NCBI GenBank assembly: GCA_029245125.1
Contig: JAQWPZ010000112.1
Span: forward strand, 52,623-116,622
DNA: 64,000 bases
Direction: 5' to 3'
DNA from: Rubripirellula sp.
GTDB taxonomy: Bacteria > Planctomycetota > Planctomycetia > Pirellulales > Pirellulaceae
Shown: one piece after another, positions 19,394 through 28,420 of the stretch
Position numbering within the stretch: the stretch's first letter is position 1
How the letters are laid out: each line of letters starts with the position of its first letter
Notes under the pieces: generated by a model
Told to the model about the DNA's origin: nothing
Seen by the model: only the letters and a program-made list of their open reading frames with translations
Database searches by the model: none
Position numbers and translations under genes: made by a program

Positions 19394-19845
19394 GTTGTGT
19401 TTTCCTTCGCCACACGTTTTGGCAACCGCGGGTGGGTTTTATGAGCTGTGAGGGGCTAAAGCAGATTCAATAGGGGAGGCATTATGGGCGATATTTGCGG
19501 ATCTTGGGTATACCTGTTTACCGTGTTCCCCGGGAAAGGACTGGAAACTGAAATAAAGCATTCAGCTTCCCTATGAATATTGCTTGCTTTCTTGGGAATC
19601 GCGGCCCCAAATTTGTCGTCCGATCTAACGCGGAGCAAATTAACTTCTTGTCCCTATGAGATCCGTTTGATTGACCACTGGCGGGGTGGAAACTAAAATG
19701 GGGCATCTCGTCATCCTTTTCGTAAACGTCGACTACGGCATCACTTACACCTGGTAGAAACCGGTAGTAGTTGAGCCCACGCGTTGACCACGCTTGCTGC
19801 CGAATATTGATTCGCAGCGTTTGTTTAACTCGCACTAGGTTTGCG
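19394..19845. other. Divergent spacer between hppA and the kinase gene
   Basis: 452 bases that must carry promoters for both neighbours. I see no gene and no strong promoter box; the ORFs listed here are shadows. A short GGGGAGG (about 19472) does not precede a start codon. Confidence 0.5.
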
Positions 19846-22668
19846 ATGCCACCGGAAGAATCAATTCGGGCCGAAGCATCAACCGTACATCGAAACGGTG
19901 GCGGTGGAGGCTTGGACTCGAATGATTCCAATGCTGACGCGGAGCAGGTTGCTGATGTGGAGCAAATCGCCCAGGCCAAGACCGTCATCCGAGGCTCTTC
20001 GCGGGCCAGTCAGCCACTCGGCCGACCAGGGCGATTGAATCAATCGCCAGCAGAAGTTTCGCAAGTTCTTCTGGGCCAATGCCTGAACCACTTTCGGCTT
20101 GATGAGCTGATTGGTGGCGGAGGAATGGGGGCGGTATTTCGCGCTCATGATGAGAAATTGGATCGAACTGTCGCGATCAAGGTAATCCCATTTGTTCGTG
20201 ATGACGCTGATCTGCAGCGGCGGTATCGCAACGAGGCCCAAAGTGCAGCGAAGTTAGACCATCCCCGAATCGCGCGAGTCTTTGACGCAGGAGTCCAGGA
20301 TGAGTGGCATTACATCGTTTTTGAATACATCGAAGGAACCAATATCCGTGATCTGGTAAATCGCAATGGCGTGCTTTCGATCGACGAAGCGGTCTTCTAT
20401 ACCTGCCAGCTTGCCGACGCACTCCAGCATGCTGCCGATCGCGGGATCGTCCATCGAGACATCAAGCCTTCGAATGTGCTGATTGGCGAGGGAGGCAAAA
20501 TTAAGCTGGTCGATATGGGATTGGCTCGCTCGGATAGCTTGGATCTCAGTGAGGACATGACAGCCAGCGGGGTCACGCTGGGAACCTTTGATTACATTTC
20601 CCCTGAGCAGGCTCGCGACCCTCGAGATGCCGATTTGCGAAGCGATCTCTACTCGCTTGGTTGCACGTTGTATTTCATGGTTACGGGGCAACCGCCTTAC
20701 CCAGGTGGGACCATGCTTCAAAAACTACTCAGCCACGGCAATTCGCCGCCGCCGAACCCGAGTGATCTGCGTTCAGAGGTCAGTGAGAATCTGGTTGCGG
20801 TGATCCAGAAAATGTTGGCCAAGAATCCAAGCGATCGGTATCAACTCGCTGGCGATTTGATTGCTGATCTGCGCGAGGTGGCAGTTCGCGATGGGCTGAA
20901 TCGCAGCCAAACTCTTGGGCCGGTGACGATTTCTGAACCAAACCTGTTGCTCCGGTGGTTAGAGCAGCATGGGCCGTGGGCAATCGCTGTCACGCTGCTG
21001 CTGGCCATCGGAGGCTGGCTGCATTTGGATTCTGCCGCAAATCGCCAGGACATCACCGTGCCCTTGTCAGCCGTACGGCCGTCCAGTGTACCAGCGGTGG
21101 CGGCTACCACTGCCGGCAACGAAGAGCCGATTGTTTCGCAGGAGCCAACGCTTTCAACCACCGATGCGGAAGCCGAAACAGTTCCACAATCGTCCGGCCG
21201 TTTCGATTCGTCGGCTGAGTCTGAGACCACTGAGTCAACCGAACTGGAGCCAACGAATCCCAACGAGGCCGAACTGGCGACGCGAATCGAACTGGCGACG
21301 CGAACCGAACAAGATTCATTGAATCCTGACGGGACCGAACTGGATTCACCGAATCCCGACGAGCGTGATTCAATCGTAATGCAGCCGAGTCTTGGTGGGT
21401 TGCCCGATGATGAAGTTGATGATCGGGTTGCTGCCGATCCTGTGGTCTCGCTTTCTATCGTTCGCCTGGTCTCGCCCGCAGAAATCTCTGCTAGTGAGGA
21501 AGATGGAGTCGCTTTCGCGGTCAGTATCGAGGAGGCGTTTGAGTTGGCTGCTGTGCATGATGCAGATCGGATTGAGATTGCGACCGAAACGGTTTTCAGC
21601 GGGCCGGTGCAATTGCAAAGGGACGTTCTGATTACCTCCACTGTCCCTGGTGGCAGTCGCATCGTCTTCGTCACTGGCGAAGTTCGCAGCATGGAGCGAA
21701 CCAGGATGTGCACAATCGGTAACCATCAGGTCGAATTTGAAGACCTGCACTTCATTTGGGACGTTCCGAGTCGGGAATTCGAGGGGGGAACCATCTTCGA
21801 AATCCACGACAACCCACTCGTGCGATTAACGGATTGCTCCGTGACCGTGAATAATCCGACTCTGCAAGATGAAGTCTTCGCCTTCGAAGTGATCACGGAT
21901 CCCCAGAAATTGTCGATCGAGAATCGTGAAAAAATCGAGGATTATCCAGAAGTCTGGCTGGAACTGAATAACGTGATCGTGCGTGGGCAGATGACCATGC
22001 TGGGAATGGATTATGCCGCGAAATTGATGTTGTTTTGGGACAATGGATTGTTGGCGGTTACCGAGCGAATGATCGATACCGCAGGTGCTCTGCAAGAATT
22101 ACCGCTAGACGCAGAGCCGATTTTGTTGTCGTTGACTTATGTCACAGTGCATGCACCGCTGGGGCTTATGCGGACGCGGGTCGGTGTGAGCGGTTCGTAT
22201 CCGGCACCGGTCGATCGTTTCGCCCGCAAAAGCCTCTTTTGGGTCGCTCCCTCGATCCCCTATTTCGAATTCTTGGGCATGCCTTCGTTGCAGTCTCCCC
22301 TCCCGCTACTGACCTTGCGGGGAGCTTCCAATACCTATGATGTGGAATCGACTCTGGCTGATCCCGTGCTGCGACTGTTTGCCGCAGACGGGGAAATGTC
22401 GATCACGCGAATGAACGATTTGGTGGTCTCGACGCCCGCTTGGGCAGATGACCTACGCCCCACTTGGCAAGTGGATTGGGCAATCGCTGGTATTGCTGAG
22501 ATCCCTGCCAACGAGCGGATTGCTGCTGACTATCTGCAAAATGACCTCTCGCCCTCGGGATTTGATGCGAATTCACTACCGAATATTCCCGATGAAAGTT
22601 CAGGCAGGGAGAGTAGATCTGGGGTCCAATCGGAGCAAGATATTTCGATTGAACCAGAAGAATCGTAA
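19846..22668 (+). CDS. Transmembrane serine/threonine protein kinase, Pkn type
   Basis: 940 residues. An N-terminal disordered stretch is followed by a complete kinase domain: glycine loop LIGGGGMGAVF near 87, catalytic VAIKV Lys, HRDIKPSN near 203, DMGLAR in place of DFG, and SPEQA in the activation segment. A single membrane helix (WAIAVTLLLAIGGWL) near 375 leads to a long acidic linker with an 18-bp-derived repeat (ELATRIELATRTE) and a C-terminal beta-rich domain (FSGPVQLQRDVLITSTVPGGSRIVF) that resembles right-handed beta-helix repeats. ATG 19846 (MPPEESIRAE) is preferred to the track start. The outer domain may sense an extracytoplasmic ligand; the target is unknown. Confidence 0.9.
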   Translation: MPPEESIRAEASTVHRNGGGGGLDSNDSNADAEQVADVEQIAQAKTVIRGSSRASQPLGRPGRLNQSPAEVSQVLLGQCLNHFRLDELIGGGGMGAVFRAHDEKLDRTVAIKVIPFVRDDADLQRRYRNEAQSAAKLDHPRIARVFDAGVQDEWHYIVFEYIEGTNIRDLVNRNGVLSIDEAVFYTCQLADALQHAADRGIVHRDIKPSNVLIGEGGKIKLVDMGLARSDSLDLSEDMTASGVTLGTFDYISPEQARDPRDADLRSDLYSLGCTLYFMVTGQPPYPGGTMLQKLLSHGNSPPPNPSDLRSEVSENLVAVIQKMLAKNPSDRYQLAGDLIADLREVAVRDGLNRSQTLGPVTISEPNLLLRWLEQHGPWAIAVTLLLAIGGWLHLDSAANRQDITVPLSAVRPSSVPAVAATTAGNEEPIVSQEPTLSTTDAEAETVPQSSGRFDSSAESETTESTELEPTNPNEAELATRIELATRTEQDSLNPDGTELDSPNPDERDSIVMQPSLGGLPDDEVDDRVAADPVVSLSIVRLVSPAEISASEEDGVAFAVSIEEAFELAAVHDADRIEIATETVFSGPVQLQRDVLITSTVPGGSRIVFVTGEVRSMERTRMCTIGNHQVEFEDLHFIWDVPSREFEGGTIFEIHDNPLVRLTDCSVTVNNPTLQDEVFAFEVITDPQKLSIENREKIEDYPEVWLELNNVIVRGQMTMLGMDYAAKLMLFWDNGLLAVTERMIDTAGALQELPLDAEPILLSLTYVTVHAPLGLMRTRVGVSGSYPAPVDRFARKSLFWVAPSIPYFEFLGMPSLQSPLPLLTLRGASNTYDVESTLADPVLRLFAADGEMSITRMNDLVVSTPAWADDLRPTWQVDWAIAGIAEIPANERIAADYLQNDLSPSGFDANSLPNIPDESSGRESRSGVQSEQDISIEPEES
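21271..21306. repeat. 18-bp tandem duplication inside the kinase gene
   Basis: GAACTGGCGACGCGAATC is repeated as GAACTGGCGACGCGAACC, one mismatch, in the disordered linker after the membrane helix. In frame. Confidence 0.75.
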
Positions 22669-22837
22669 TCGCGATTTGACTTTTGAGGTCGTCTGAGACT
22701 TAATTAAAGTAGATCGAATGAATTCGCTCTTCCTAACGGACCCACCCCTCGGTTGTTTCCTCTGCGGCAGCGTTGCCCGCTGTTAGGAAGCGTGAAACTG
22801 TGCCGGAAATGATGCTCAAAGCCTCGGAGAACTCTGT

Positions 22838-23233
22838 ATGAAACGCTTGGTTGTAATGTTTGGTTGCTTGGTGCTGCTCGCCAGTCCGGCGATGGCTATC
22901 AGTGAATTTGGCAAGCAATGGAAAGGGAAATTCCTCGGAGGCGATGAAGTCGACGAGGATTTCAAGAAGGCCGGGCGTAAAGCTGGCTGCTATGTCTGCC
23001 ATGTCAAAGGTGAGGACAAGAAGAAGGTCCGAAACGAGTACGGCCAAGCCCTTAACAAGTTCCTCAAGGCAGAAGATTTCCCCAAGGATTACGTCAAGGC
23101 GAACCCAGATGAGGCGAAGGCGAAAATCTTGGAGGGATTCAGAAAAGCCGGTGAATTGGAAAGCAAGGATGGCAAGAAGTTCTCTGAAAAGATCGAGAAG
23201 AACGAACTGCCCGCCACGGATGCTGGACTGTAA
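22838..23233 (+). CDS. Small secreted protein with one CxxCH heme-type motif
   Basis: 131 residues with a clear signal peptide (MKRLVVMFGCLVLLASPAMA). A single CYVCH near residue 51 is the c-type heme attachment motif. The rest is very Lys/Glu/Asp rich and helical (FKKAGRKAG, DEAKAKILEGF), unlike a classic cytochrome, and lacks an obvious distal Met. It could be a small monoheme electron carrier or a structural zinc/heme protein. It stands alone, about 170 bases after the kinase gene, and is followed by a hairpin and a good terminator. Confidence 0.75.
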   Translation: MKRLVVMFGCLVLLASPAMAISEFGKQWKGKFLGGDEVDEDFKKAGRKAGCYVCHVKGEDKKKVRNEYGQALNKFLKAEDFPKDYVKANPDEAKAKILEGFRKAGELESKDGKKFSEKIEKNELPATDAGL

Positions 23234-23240
23234 TTTGTCC

Positions 23241-23258
23241 CGGACTTTCAAAAGTCCG
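23241..23258. other. Short perfect hairpin after the CxxCH gene
   Basis: CGGACTT TCAA AAGTCCG: a seven-base stem with a four-base loop, eight bases after the stop codon. No T-run follows, so it may be an mRNA 3'-end stabiliser or a partial terminator ahead of the stronger one. Confidence 0.45.
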
Positions 23259-23295
23259 AGTGATCTTCGCCGAGGTCGCTGATTAGAATCTTGAT

Positions 23296-23335
23296 CCGCT
23301 TGCCTACACTTGGTGTTCGCAAGCGGTTTTCTTTT
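23296..23335 (+). terminator. Rho-independent terminator
   Basis: CCGCTTGC and GCAAGCGG pair perfectly around a 15-base loop and are followed at once by TTTTCTTTT. Placed between the CxxCH gene and the DUF1080 gene. Confidence 0.75.
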
Positions 23336-23370
23336 GCGCTTCCCCTGCCCTGCCCTTTCCTGGTGTGCTA

Positions 23371-24024
23371 ATGACCAATCGTTTTTTGATGATCGTCTGT
23401 TGCGGTCTTGCCGCGGCTTGCTCGTTTGTGAGTCCCACCTTTGCTACGGAGCCCGCTGCCGAAGATGGCTTTATTTCAATCTTTGACGGCAAGTCGATGA
23501 ACAGTTGGAAGCCATCGACGGAGAATTCGGATAGCTGGAAAGTGAAAGATGGAACGTTGGTTTGTGACGGACCACGCTGTCACTTGTTTTATGTAGGTGA
23601 TCAGGCACCCGTGAAGAACTTCCACTTGAAAGCCGAGGTGATGACCACGCCCGGCAGTAACGCCGGAATCTATTTTCATACGAAGTATCAGGCGACAGGG
23701 TGGCCCAAGTATGGTTTTGAATGCCAAGTCAACGTGAGCCATCGTGACCCGAAAAAGACGAGCAGCCTGTACGGTGTCGAAAATGTCGCTGATCCCGGTG
23801 TCAAAGACAACGAATGGTATACGCAGGAGATCATCGTCAAAGACAAATTGGTCACATTGAAGGTCAACGGCAAGACGCTGGTCACGTACACCGAACCAGC
23901 CGACCAAGCTGCATTCAGTAAAGATTTCGAGCGGCGCCTCGGTGAGGGGACATTTGCCCTACAGGCTCACGATCCCAAGAGTGTCGTCTACTTTCGCAAT
24001 CTTCGCGTCAAGAAACTTGACTGA
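23371..24024 (+). CDS. Secreted DUF1080 (3-keto-disaccharide hydrolase domain) protein
   Basis: 217 residues: signal peptide (FLMIVCCGLAAACSFVSPTFA) and one DUF1080 domain, a concanavalin-like beta-sandwich. Typical pieces are visible: FISIFDGKSMNSWK, a WKVKDGTLVC strand, SNAGIYFHTKYQ, and the terminal VVYFRNLRVKKLD. Members bind or hydrolyse glycans; some hydrolyse 3-keto-disaccharides, but activity here is only inferred. ATG 23371 is chosen over the GTG two codons upstream. Stand-alone gene after a terminator. Confidence 0.85.
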   Translation: MTNRFLMIVCCGLAAACSFVSPTFATEPAAEDGFISIFDGKSMNSWKPSTENSDSWKVKDGTLVCDGPRCHLFYVGDQAPVKNFHLKAEVMTTPGSNAGIYFHTKYQATGWPKYGFECQVNVSHRDPKKTSSLYGVENVADPGVKDNEWYTQEIIVKDKLVTLKVNGKTLVTYTEPADQAAFSKDFERRLGEGTFALQAHDPKSVVYFRNLRVKKLD

Positions 24025-24145
24025 TTGTTGGCAGCGACAAAGTGGCGGTTGCAAGATGACCCTCCAACGCGAATTCGACAAATCGAATTGAGTTCGCGGG
24101 TTGGTTCGGCAACTCAGCGATGAATGCAAAGTGGAGCGGCGATGT

Positions 24146-24190
24146 GATCACTGCTCAGGCGGATCACTGCTCAGGCGGATCACTGCTCAC
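24146..24190. repeat. 16-bp tandem repeat, 2.8 copies
   Basis: GATCACTGCTCAGGCG occurs twice exactly and a third time over 12 bases, in the spacer between the convergent DUF1080 and lipoprotein genes. Confidence 0.85.
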
Positions 24191-24227
24191 TTTTTCGGGG
24201 CAGACCCTCGCCGGCGAGATCCTTTGC

Positions 24228-24259
24228 CGGCGAACAGGCTCATCGGCGAACAGGCTCAT
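24228..24259. repeat. 16-bp tandem duplication
   Basis: CGGCGAACAGGCTCAT occurs twice exactly, 38 bases after the previous 16-bp repeat and unrelated to it in sequence. Confidence 0.85.
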
Positions 24260-24272
24260 CAGGGAGCTTGGC

Positions 24273-24800
24273 TTACAAGCCGAGGATCGATCCGAACAGT
24301 CCTTCCAGGATTGGGTTTGTACCCTCAGCGACTCGCAGTCGGTCACCGGGCCGCAGGGCATAGTCGCTTTCGGGCCGAACAGTTCGTCCATCGCTCGCGA
24401 CACGAACCTCCATCGGCAGACCACCAATGGAATCGGCTTCACTTCGGTATAGAGTCGCCTCGATCGCGCCGAGTTTCTTGGCGACCCCGGTGTCTTCTAG
24501 CAGATTGCTGACGTAGACCGTTTTGCCCGGGGGCAGGGGCAGAACCCGCACGGGTTCACTGTCGCCAACGACCTCCAGGACCACGGCGTGTTGTGATTTC
24601 GCCTGTCGAACACCGTGATAGGCTTGTTCGCTGACCGAGCCAACGGATGGGAACTCGGGCGATTTATACATGTCGGCGTCTGTCCCCGTCGAACTGAACG
24701 GCAGAGTGGGGAGATTCGGTAGGTTGAGTGTGCTGCAACCAGAGCCGATGCCAATCAATAGACTGGCGAGACTGGCGACGAGAATTTGTTTGCTTGCCAT
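24273..24800 (-). CDS. Lipoprotein, possibly SLBB/capsule-export related
   Basis: 175 residues. ATG 24800 gives a lipoprotein signal (MASKQILVASLASLLIGIGSGC, lipobox GSGC with Cys 22); the track start 84 codons upstream is spurious. After a Pro/Leu-rich spacer the domain reads VRVLPLPPGKTVYVSNLLEDTG ... LRPGDRLRVAEGTNP, which is reminiscent of the SLBB/DUF-like beta-grasp pieces of polysaccharide-export lipoproteins (PPGKTVYV, RPGDRLRV). This likeness is by eye only. Outer-membrane attachment is likely. Divergent from rpmB. Confidence 0.68.
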   Translation of the reverse strand: MASKQILVASLASLLIGIGSGCSTLNLPNLPTLPFSSTGTDADMYKSPEFPSVGSVSEQAYHGVRQAKSQHAVVLEVVGDSEPVRVLPLPPGKTVYVSNLLEDTGVAKKLGAIEATLYRSEADSIGGLPMEVRVASDGRTVRPESDYALRPGDRLRVAEGTNPILEGLFGSILGL

Positions 24801-25040
24801 GTTGGGCGACCGCGATAGTGGGGGGGAGGCATCCGCTGTTAAACCTTGACGGTTAAGCAGGCTTTTCGGTCCATCGGCTTGTTTGTCCAAAGATCTGAAC
24901 TGAATCTGGCAAATCTGCTCGATTTCGTGGCTCAATGTCAACAACGTCTGGATTCCTGCTTTCGGTGGGAAGCGAACCCGGCTATAGTGCTCCATCCCCC
25001 CAAGAACCCCATTTCTAGCAAGAACCAGTAGAGAATCCTG

Positions 25041-25313
25041 ATGGCTCGGCAATGTGAAGCGTGTGGCAAGAAGGTCCAGATGGGCAATCGCGTCGAAACA
25101 CGCGGTAAAGCCAAGTACCTCGGCGGTGTCGGTACGAAAATCACCGGAATCACTCGTCGTAAGTTTGTGCCTAACCTACAGAAAGTTCATGTCACTTTGC
25201 CTAGTGGCGAGAACAAATCGATGCGTGTCTGCGTTCAGTGCATTCGCAGTGGCGTGGTCCGAAAAACGGTCAAAATCAAGCCGTTTGATGTTAGTGGCGC
25301 AGAAAAGAAGTAA
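25041..25313 (+). CDS. rpmB: 50S ribosomal protein L28 (bL28)
   Basis: Structural protein of the large ribosomal subunit. The N-terminus ARQCEACGKKVQMGNRV and the body RRKFVPNLQKVHVTL ... KSMRVCVQCIRSG match bL28. Both CxxC pairs (CEAC, CVQC) are present, so this is the zinc-binding (C+) form. Ninety residues with a short acidic-basic tail. gatC starts six bases after the stop. Confidence 0.95.
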   Translation: MARQCEACGKKVQMGNRVETRGKAKYLGGVGTKITGITRRKFVPNLQKVHVTLPSGENKSMRVCVQCIRSGVVRKTVKIKPFDVSGAEKK

Positions 25314-25318
25314 TTGTT

Positions 25319-25624
25319 GTGTCGCTGACCGATCAAGAAGTCCGCAAACTTGCTCTCTTGGCTCGGCTGGAGATCACCGATGAGGAGGTCGCCACCGTGC
25401 GGCCTCAACTAGATAGCATTCTTGGCTTCGTGGAACGCCTGTCGGGCTTGGAAACCGAGAATGTTGAGCCGATGACGACGGCTTTAGACGTCGAAAATCG
25501 GTGGCGAGCAGATCAGTGCGTCGATGGTTTGACAAACCAACAAGCTCTCGAGAATGCCCCCGCCAAAGATGATGGTTGCTTTTTAGTCCCGCCGGTGCTT
25601 GGGTCGGCCGCCGCGAAAAAATAG
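25319..25624 (+). CDS. gatC: Aspartyl/glutamyl-tRNA amidotransferase subunit C
   Basis: Small subunit of the GatCAB complex, which amidates Glu-tRNA(Gln) or Asp-tRNA(Asn). The family core LTDQEVRKLALLARLEITDEE ... LDSILGFVERLSGLETENVEPMTTALD ... RADQCVDGLTNQQALENAPAKDDGCFLVPPVL is complete in 101 residues. It starts at GTG 25319, five bases after rpmB, and is presumably cotranscribed with it; gatA and gatB are not in this window. Supports the indirect tRNA amidation route in this organism. Confidence 0.93.
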   Translation: MSLTDQEVRKLALLARLEITDEEVATVRPQLDSILGFVERLSGLETENVEPMTTALDVENRWRADQCVDGLTNQQALENAPAKDDGCFLVPPVLGSAAAKK

Positions 25625-25632
25625 CGATTCAA

Positions 25633-27228
25633 GTGGGTCCTGAGAGCCTTCTACCTCCTCTCGTCGCGATTTTTTTCGCGATTCTGACGCGGCGGGTCGT
25701 CATCCCGTTGGCATGCGGCGTCTTGGTGGGCTCCGTCCTGCTCGCGGTCCGCGATGAAAGTCTTGCTTGGTGGGATGCCCCGCAAGTTTTTTATTCTGCG
25801 ATGGAGACATCGGTCATTACGACGTCTCATCTGCAGGCGTTGGCATTCAGTTTGTTGCTCGGTGCGATGGTCGGTGTTTTGGAACGGGGGGGGGGCATGC
25901 GGTCGCTCATCCGTTTGTTTTCCAAAAAGATCAAATCGCGTCGTGGAGCGCAAACGATGATCGCCACGTCAGGGTTGGCGATCTTCTTCGACGATTATGC
26001 CAATACGTTGCTGTTGGGGGGGACGATGCGTTCCACCGCCGATCGTTATCGTTTGTCTCGCGAGAAGCTCGCCTATCTGGTCGATTCCACTGCGGCGCCC
26101 GTCGCTGGTTTGGCCGTTGTCAGCACGTGGGCTGCCATCGAAATCAGCTACATGGGCGAGGGGCTCAAAGCTGCGGGGATCGAAGAAAAGTCAGCGGCAT
26201 TTGACATGTTCATCCAATCCATCCCCTATCGTTTTTACCCCTGGCTAGCACTCGCGATGGTCTTTGTGGTCTCGTGGACCGGTCGTGATTTTGGTCCGAT
26301 GCGGAAAGTCGAGCAGGATCTGTTGGACCAGGGGACCGCGATCGACGATGAGCCGGAGTCGACGCAACTGTCAGATCACCCATGGTTATGGGCCGCTGCC
26401 GTGTTGCCGGTGTTGTTGTGCCTGCTGACGGTGGCGGTTGTTTTGATCCAGACTGGAATCCAGGCAGTCGGTGATTTGGGAGCGATCGAAGGTGGAACGC
26501 TCCGAGTCGCGGGACTCGTCCTCGGCAATGGGGACGCCTACGTGGCATTGATTGCCGGCGGTTTTCTTGGCTTGGTTGCTGCGAGCGGTTTTACCAAGCT
26601 ATGGGGATCTTTGAATGCTCGCCAAATCTTTCACGCGTCGCTGATGGGGGCTCGGCAAATGTTGCCGGCACTCATGATCCTGTGGTTCGCGTGGGCCTTA
26701 TCGGCCATGACTGAACCAGATCGATTGGACACCGGGGGTTACCTTGCGAGTGTTTTGTCCGACCGTTTGGATCCCCGGTGGTTGCCGACGGTCGTCTTTT
26801 TGACCGCGGGGGCCATGGCATTTTCGACAGGTACCAGTTGGGGAACGATGGGGATTTTAACGCCACTTTCGGTAACTCTCGCGCTGCAATTAGATCCCAG
26901 CGGTGGACCCGCCGGAGCGATTGCCCTATCTACCTGCGGATCGGTTTTGGCAGGAGCGATCTTTGGTGATCACTGTTCGCCGATTTCTGACACGACAGTG
27001 CTGTCTAGCCGAGCCAGTGATTGTGATCATGTTGCACACGTGCGCACGCAGATGCCTTACGCGATTGTCGTTGCCTTGCTGTGCATCGTCCTGGGCACCA
27101 TTCCCTCGGCGTGGGGACTTTCGCCGTGGATCAGTTTGCTCGCAGGGGTCGCCGTGATCATTGCGACAGTTCGAATGCTCGGGTCTCAACCGTGTGAAAC
27201 TGAGCTTGGGAGTGATAGTGGCAGCTGA
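25633..27228 (+). CDS. Na+/H+ antiporter, NhaC family
   Basis: 531-residue polytopic membrane protein with about 11-13 hydrophobic segments. It has the NhaC/CitMHS-type features: LLLGAMVGVLERGGGMRSL, FFDDYANTLLLGGTMR, a TGTSWGTMGILTPL stretch and GAIFGDHCSPISDTTVLSS late in the protein. The family exchanges external Na+ for H+ or carries related organic substrates (malate-2H+/Na+-lactate types). I placed the start at GTG 25633, nine bases after gatC, because the track's TTG 25576 lies inside gatC. Exact substrate unknown. Confidence 0.85.
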   Translation: MGPESLLPPLVAIFFAILTRRVVIPLACGVLVGSVLLAVRDESLAWWDAPQVFYSAMETSVITTSHLQALAFSLLLGAMVGVLERGGGMRSLIRLFSKKIKSRRGAQTMIATSGLAIFFDDYANTLLLGGTMRSTADRYRLSREKLAYLVDSTAAPVAGLAVVSTWAAIEISYMGEGLKAAGIEEKSAAFDMFIQSIPYRFYPWLALAMVFVVSWTGRDFGPMRKVEQDLLDQGTAIDDEPESTQLSDHPWLWAAAVLPVLLCLLTVAVVLIQTGIQAVGDLGAIEGGTLRVAGLVLGNGDAYVALIAGGFLGLVAASGFTKLWGSLNARQIFHASLMGARQMLPALMILWFAWALSAMTEPDRLDTGGYLASVLSDRLDPRWLPTVVFLTAGAMAFSTGTSWGTMGILTPLSVTLALQLDPSGGPAGAIALSTCGSVLAGAIFGDHCSPISDTTVLSSRASDCDHVAHVRTQMPYAIVVALLCIVLGTIPSAWGLSPWISLLAGVAVIIATVRMLGSQPCETELGSDSGS

Positions 27229-27402
27229 CTTGCAACTCTTACAAAGTGCATTGCACGTGTCACGGTTGGATCTCGGGTATTAGGCGATTGCCAATCTTTG
27301 GCATCGATCTTGCAGTGCCTAAGGAATCCGTTTACGCCTTCAAGCAGGAGCGTGAAGTCGAGAGATTTCGGCCCCCCCCCAGTACACGCAGAGAGGATCG
27401 GT

Positions 27403-28371
27403 ATGTCCCCCAAGTCCAAAGTTCTCATATCGCCGTTGGTGGCATCGTTCTGCGCAATGATCTCGGCTTGTGTGATGGTCACATCCGCGGTCGCTCAGTC
27501 GCTCGATGTACCGATCACTCGGCTCACGCCGATTGGTTCACCCAACGCCGTGAGTTCCACCAGCACAGTCGATCGCTTTCGCCCGCTGGTCCAATCTGCT
27601 TCGACTCGCGTGCCAGAAACCACGCTTCGCCAAGTCGGCTTTCAATCGCCCGCACCGATCAGTCGATTGAGTCAAAGTCGCAGCACGAATCCTGTTCGGC
27701 ATGCGGTGATGATGCAGCAATTTGAGGCCCCAGCGTTACCCGGTGCAATGATGACGCCCGGCAACACGATGGGGGCAAACGGTGGCGGTCTTTCGGGCGG
27801 CGGCCTAGCGTTACCACCGAATATGACTCAGTCCCCACCCACATTATCCCCCTCAACACCTCCTGCGATCGTCTCACCACCCACCACGATGGCTTCCCCT
27901 GGTTTTGCGTCACCACCCCCGATGCCGCCTTCCTTGCCAAGTGCCCCGGCGACGAACTCCTTGCCCGGCAGTGTTGCACCGATGCCAGGCAACTCAACCG
28001 TTGTTCCCGGCAGCGGCGATTATGCCCCGATCGTTCCACCTCAATTGGGAACTGGGTACGCCACTGTAAATAACTGCAACTGCGTGACTGGCCCAAGCAA
28101 TTACGTGGCGGCGAGTGTCAGCCCAGGGTGTGTGCCAGTTGGATACCAGGGGCCAGTTGGTTACCAGGGGCCAGTTGCCTATCAACCGTCACCGCAACCG
28201 GTGGGACCAGTTGCTGCGGCACCCCGAGGCGCGGGGATTCCCCGCGGTGCACTGATTAGTTTTGGTCAGCCCCTGAATCCGGTCCAAGTCGGGCAGGGCA
28301 TTGTCGGGCAACCTGTTGCGTATGTGCCTGGGCAAAAGATTCGAAACTTTATCCGCTATTTCTTTCCGTAA
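27403..28371 (+). CDS. Proline-rich secreted protein, unknown function
   Basis: 322 residues with a signal peptide (VLISPLVASFCAMISACVMVTSAVAQ). ATG 27403 has GAGAGGA upstream; the track start is 35 codons too early. The mature protein is low complexity, rich in Pro, Ser, Gly and Thr (PPTLSPSTPPAIVSPPTT), with a GYQGPVGYQGPVAYQ repeat and a short ordered end, YVPGQKIRNFIRYFFP. Likely extracytoplasmic and largely disordered. It is not recognised beyond a planctomycete-like style. The 3' end lies 49 bases before comB. Confidence 0.65.
   Translation: MSPKSKVLISPLVASFCAMISACVMVTSAVAQSLDVPITRLTPIGSPNAVSSTSTVDRFRPLVQSASTRVPETTLRQVGFQSPAPISRLSQSRSTNPVRHAVMMQQFEAPALPGAMMTPGNTMGANGGGLSGGGLALPPNMTQSPPTLSPSTPPAIVSPPTTMASPGFASPPPMPPSLPSAPATNSLPGSVAPMPGNSTVVPGSGDYAPIVPPQLGTGYATVNNCNCVTGPSNYVAASVSPGCVPVGYQGPVGYQGPVAYQPSPQPVGPVAAAPRGAGIPRGALISFGQPLNPVQVGQGIVGQPVAYVPGQKIRNFIRYFFP
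28141..28176. repeat. 18-bp tandem duplication in the Pro-rich gene
   Basis: GGATACCAGGGGCCAGTT then GGTTACCAGGGGCCAGTT, one mismatch, encoding GYQGPV twice, in frame. Confidence 0.8.
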
Positions 28372-28420
28372 CGTTCTTCTGTTCGAAAAGAATCATGTTG
28401 TTGCGCCGCCGCCAGACCGA

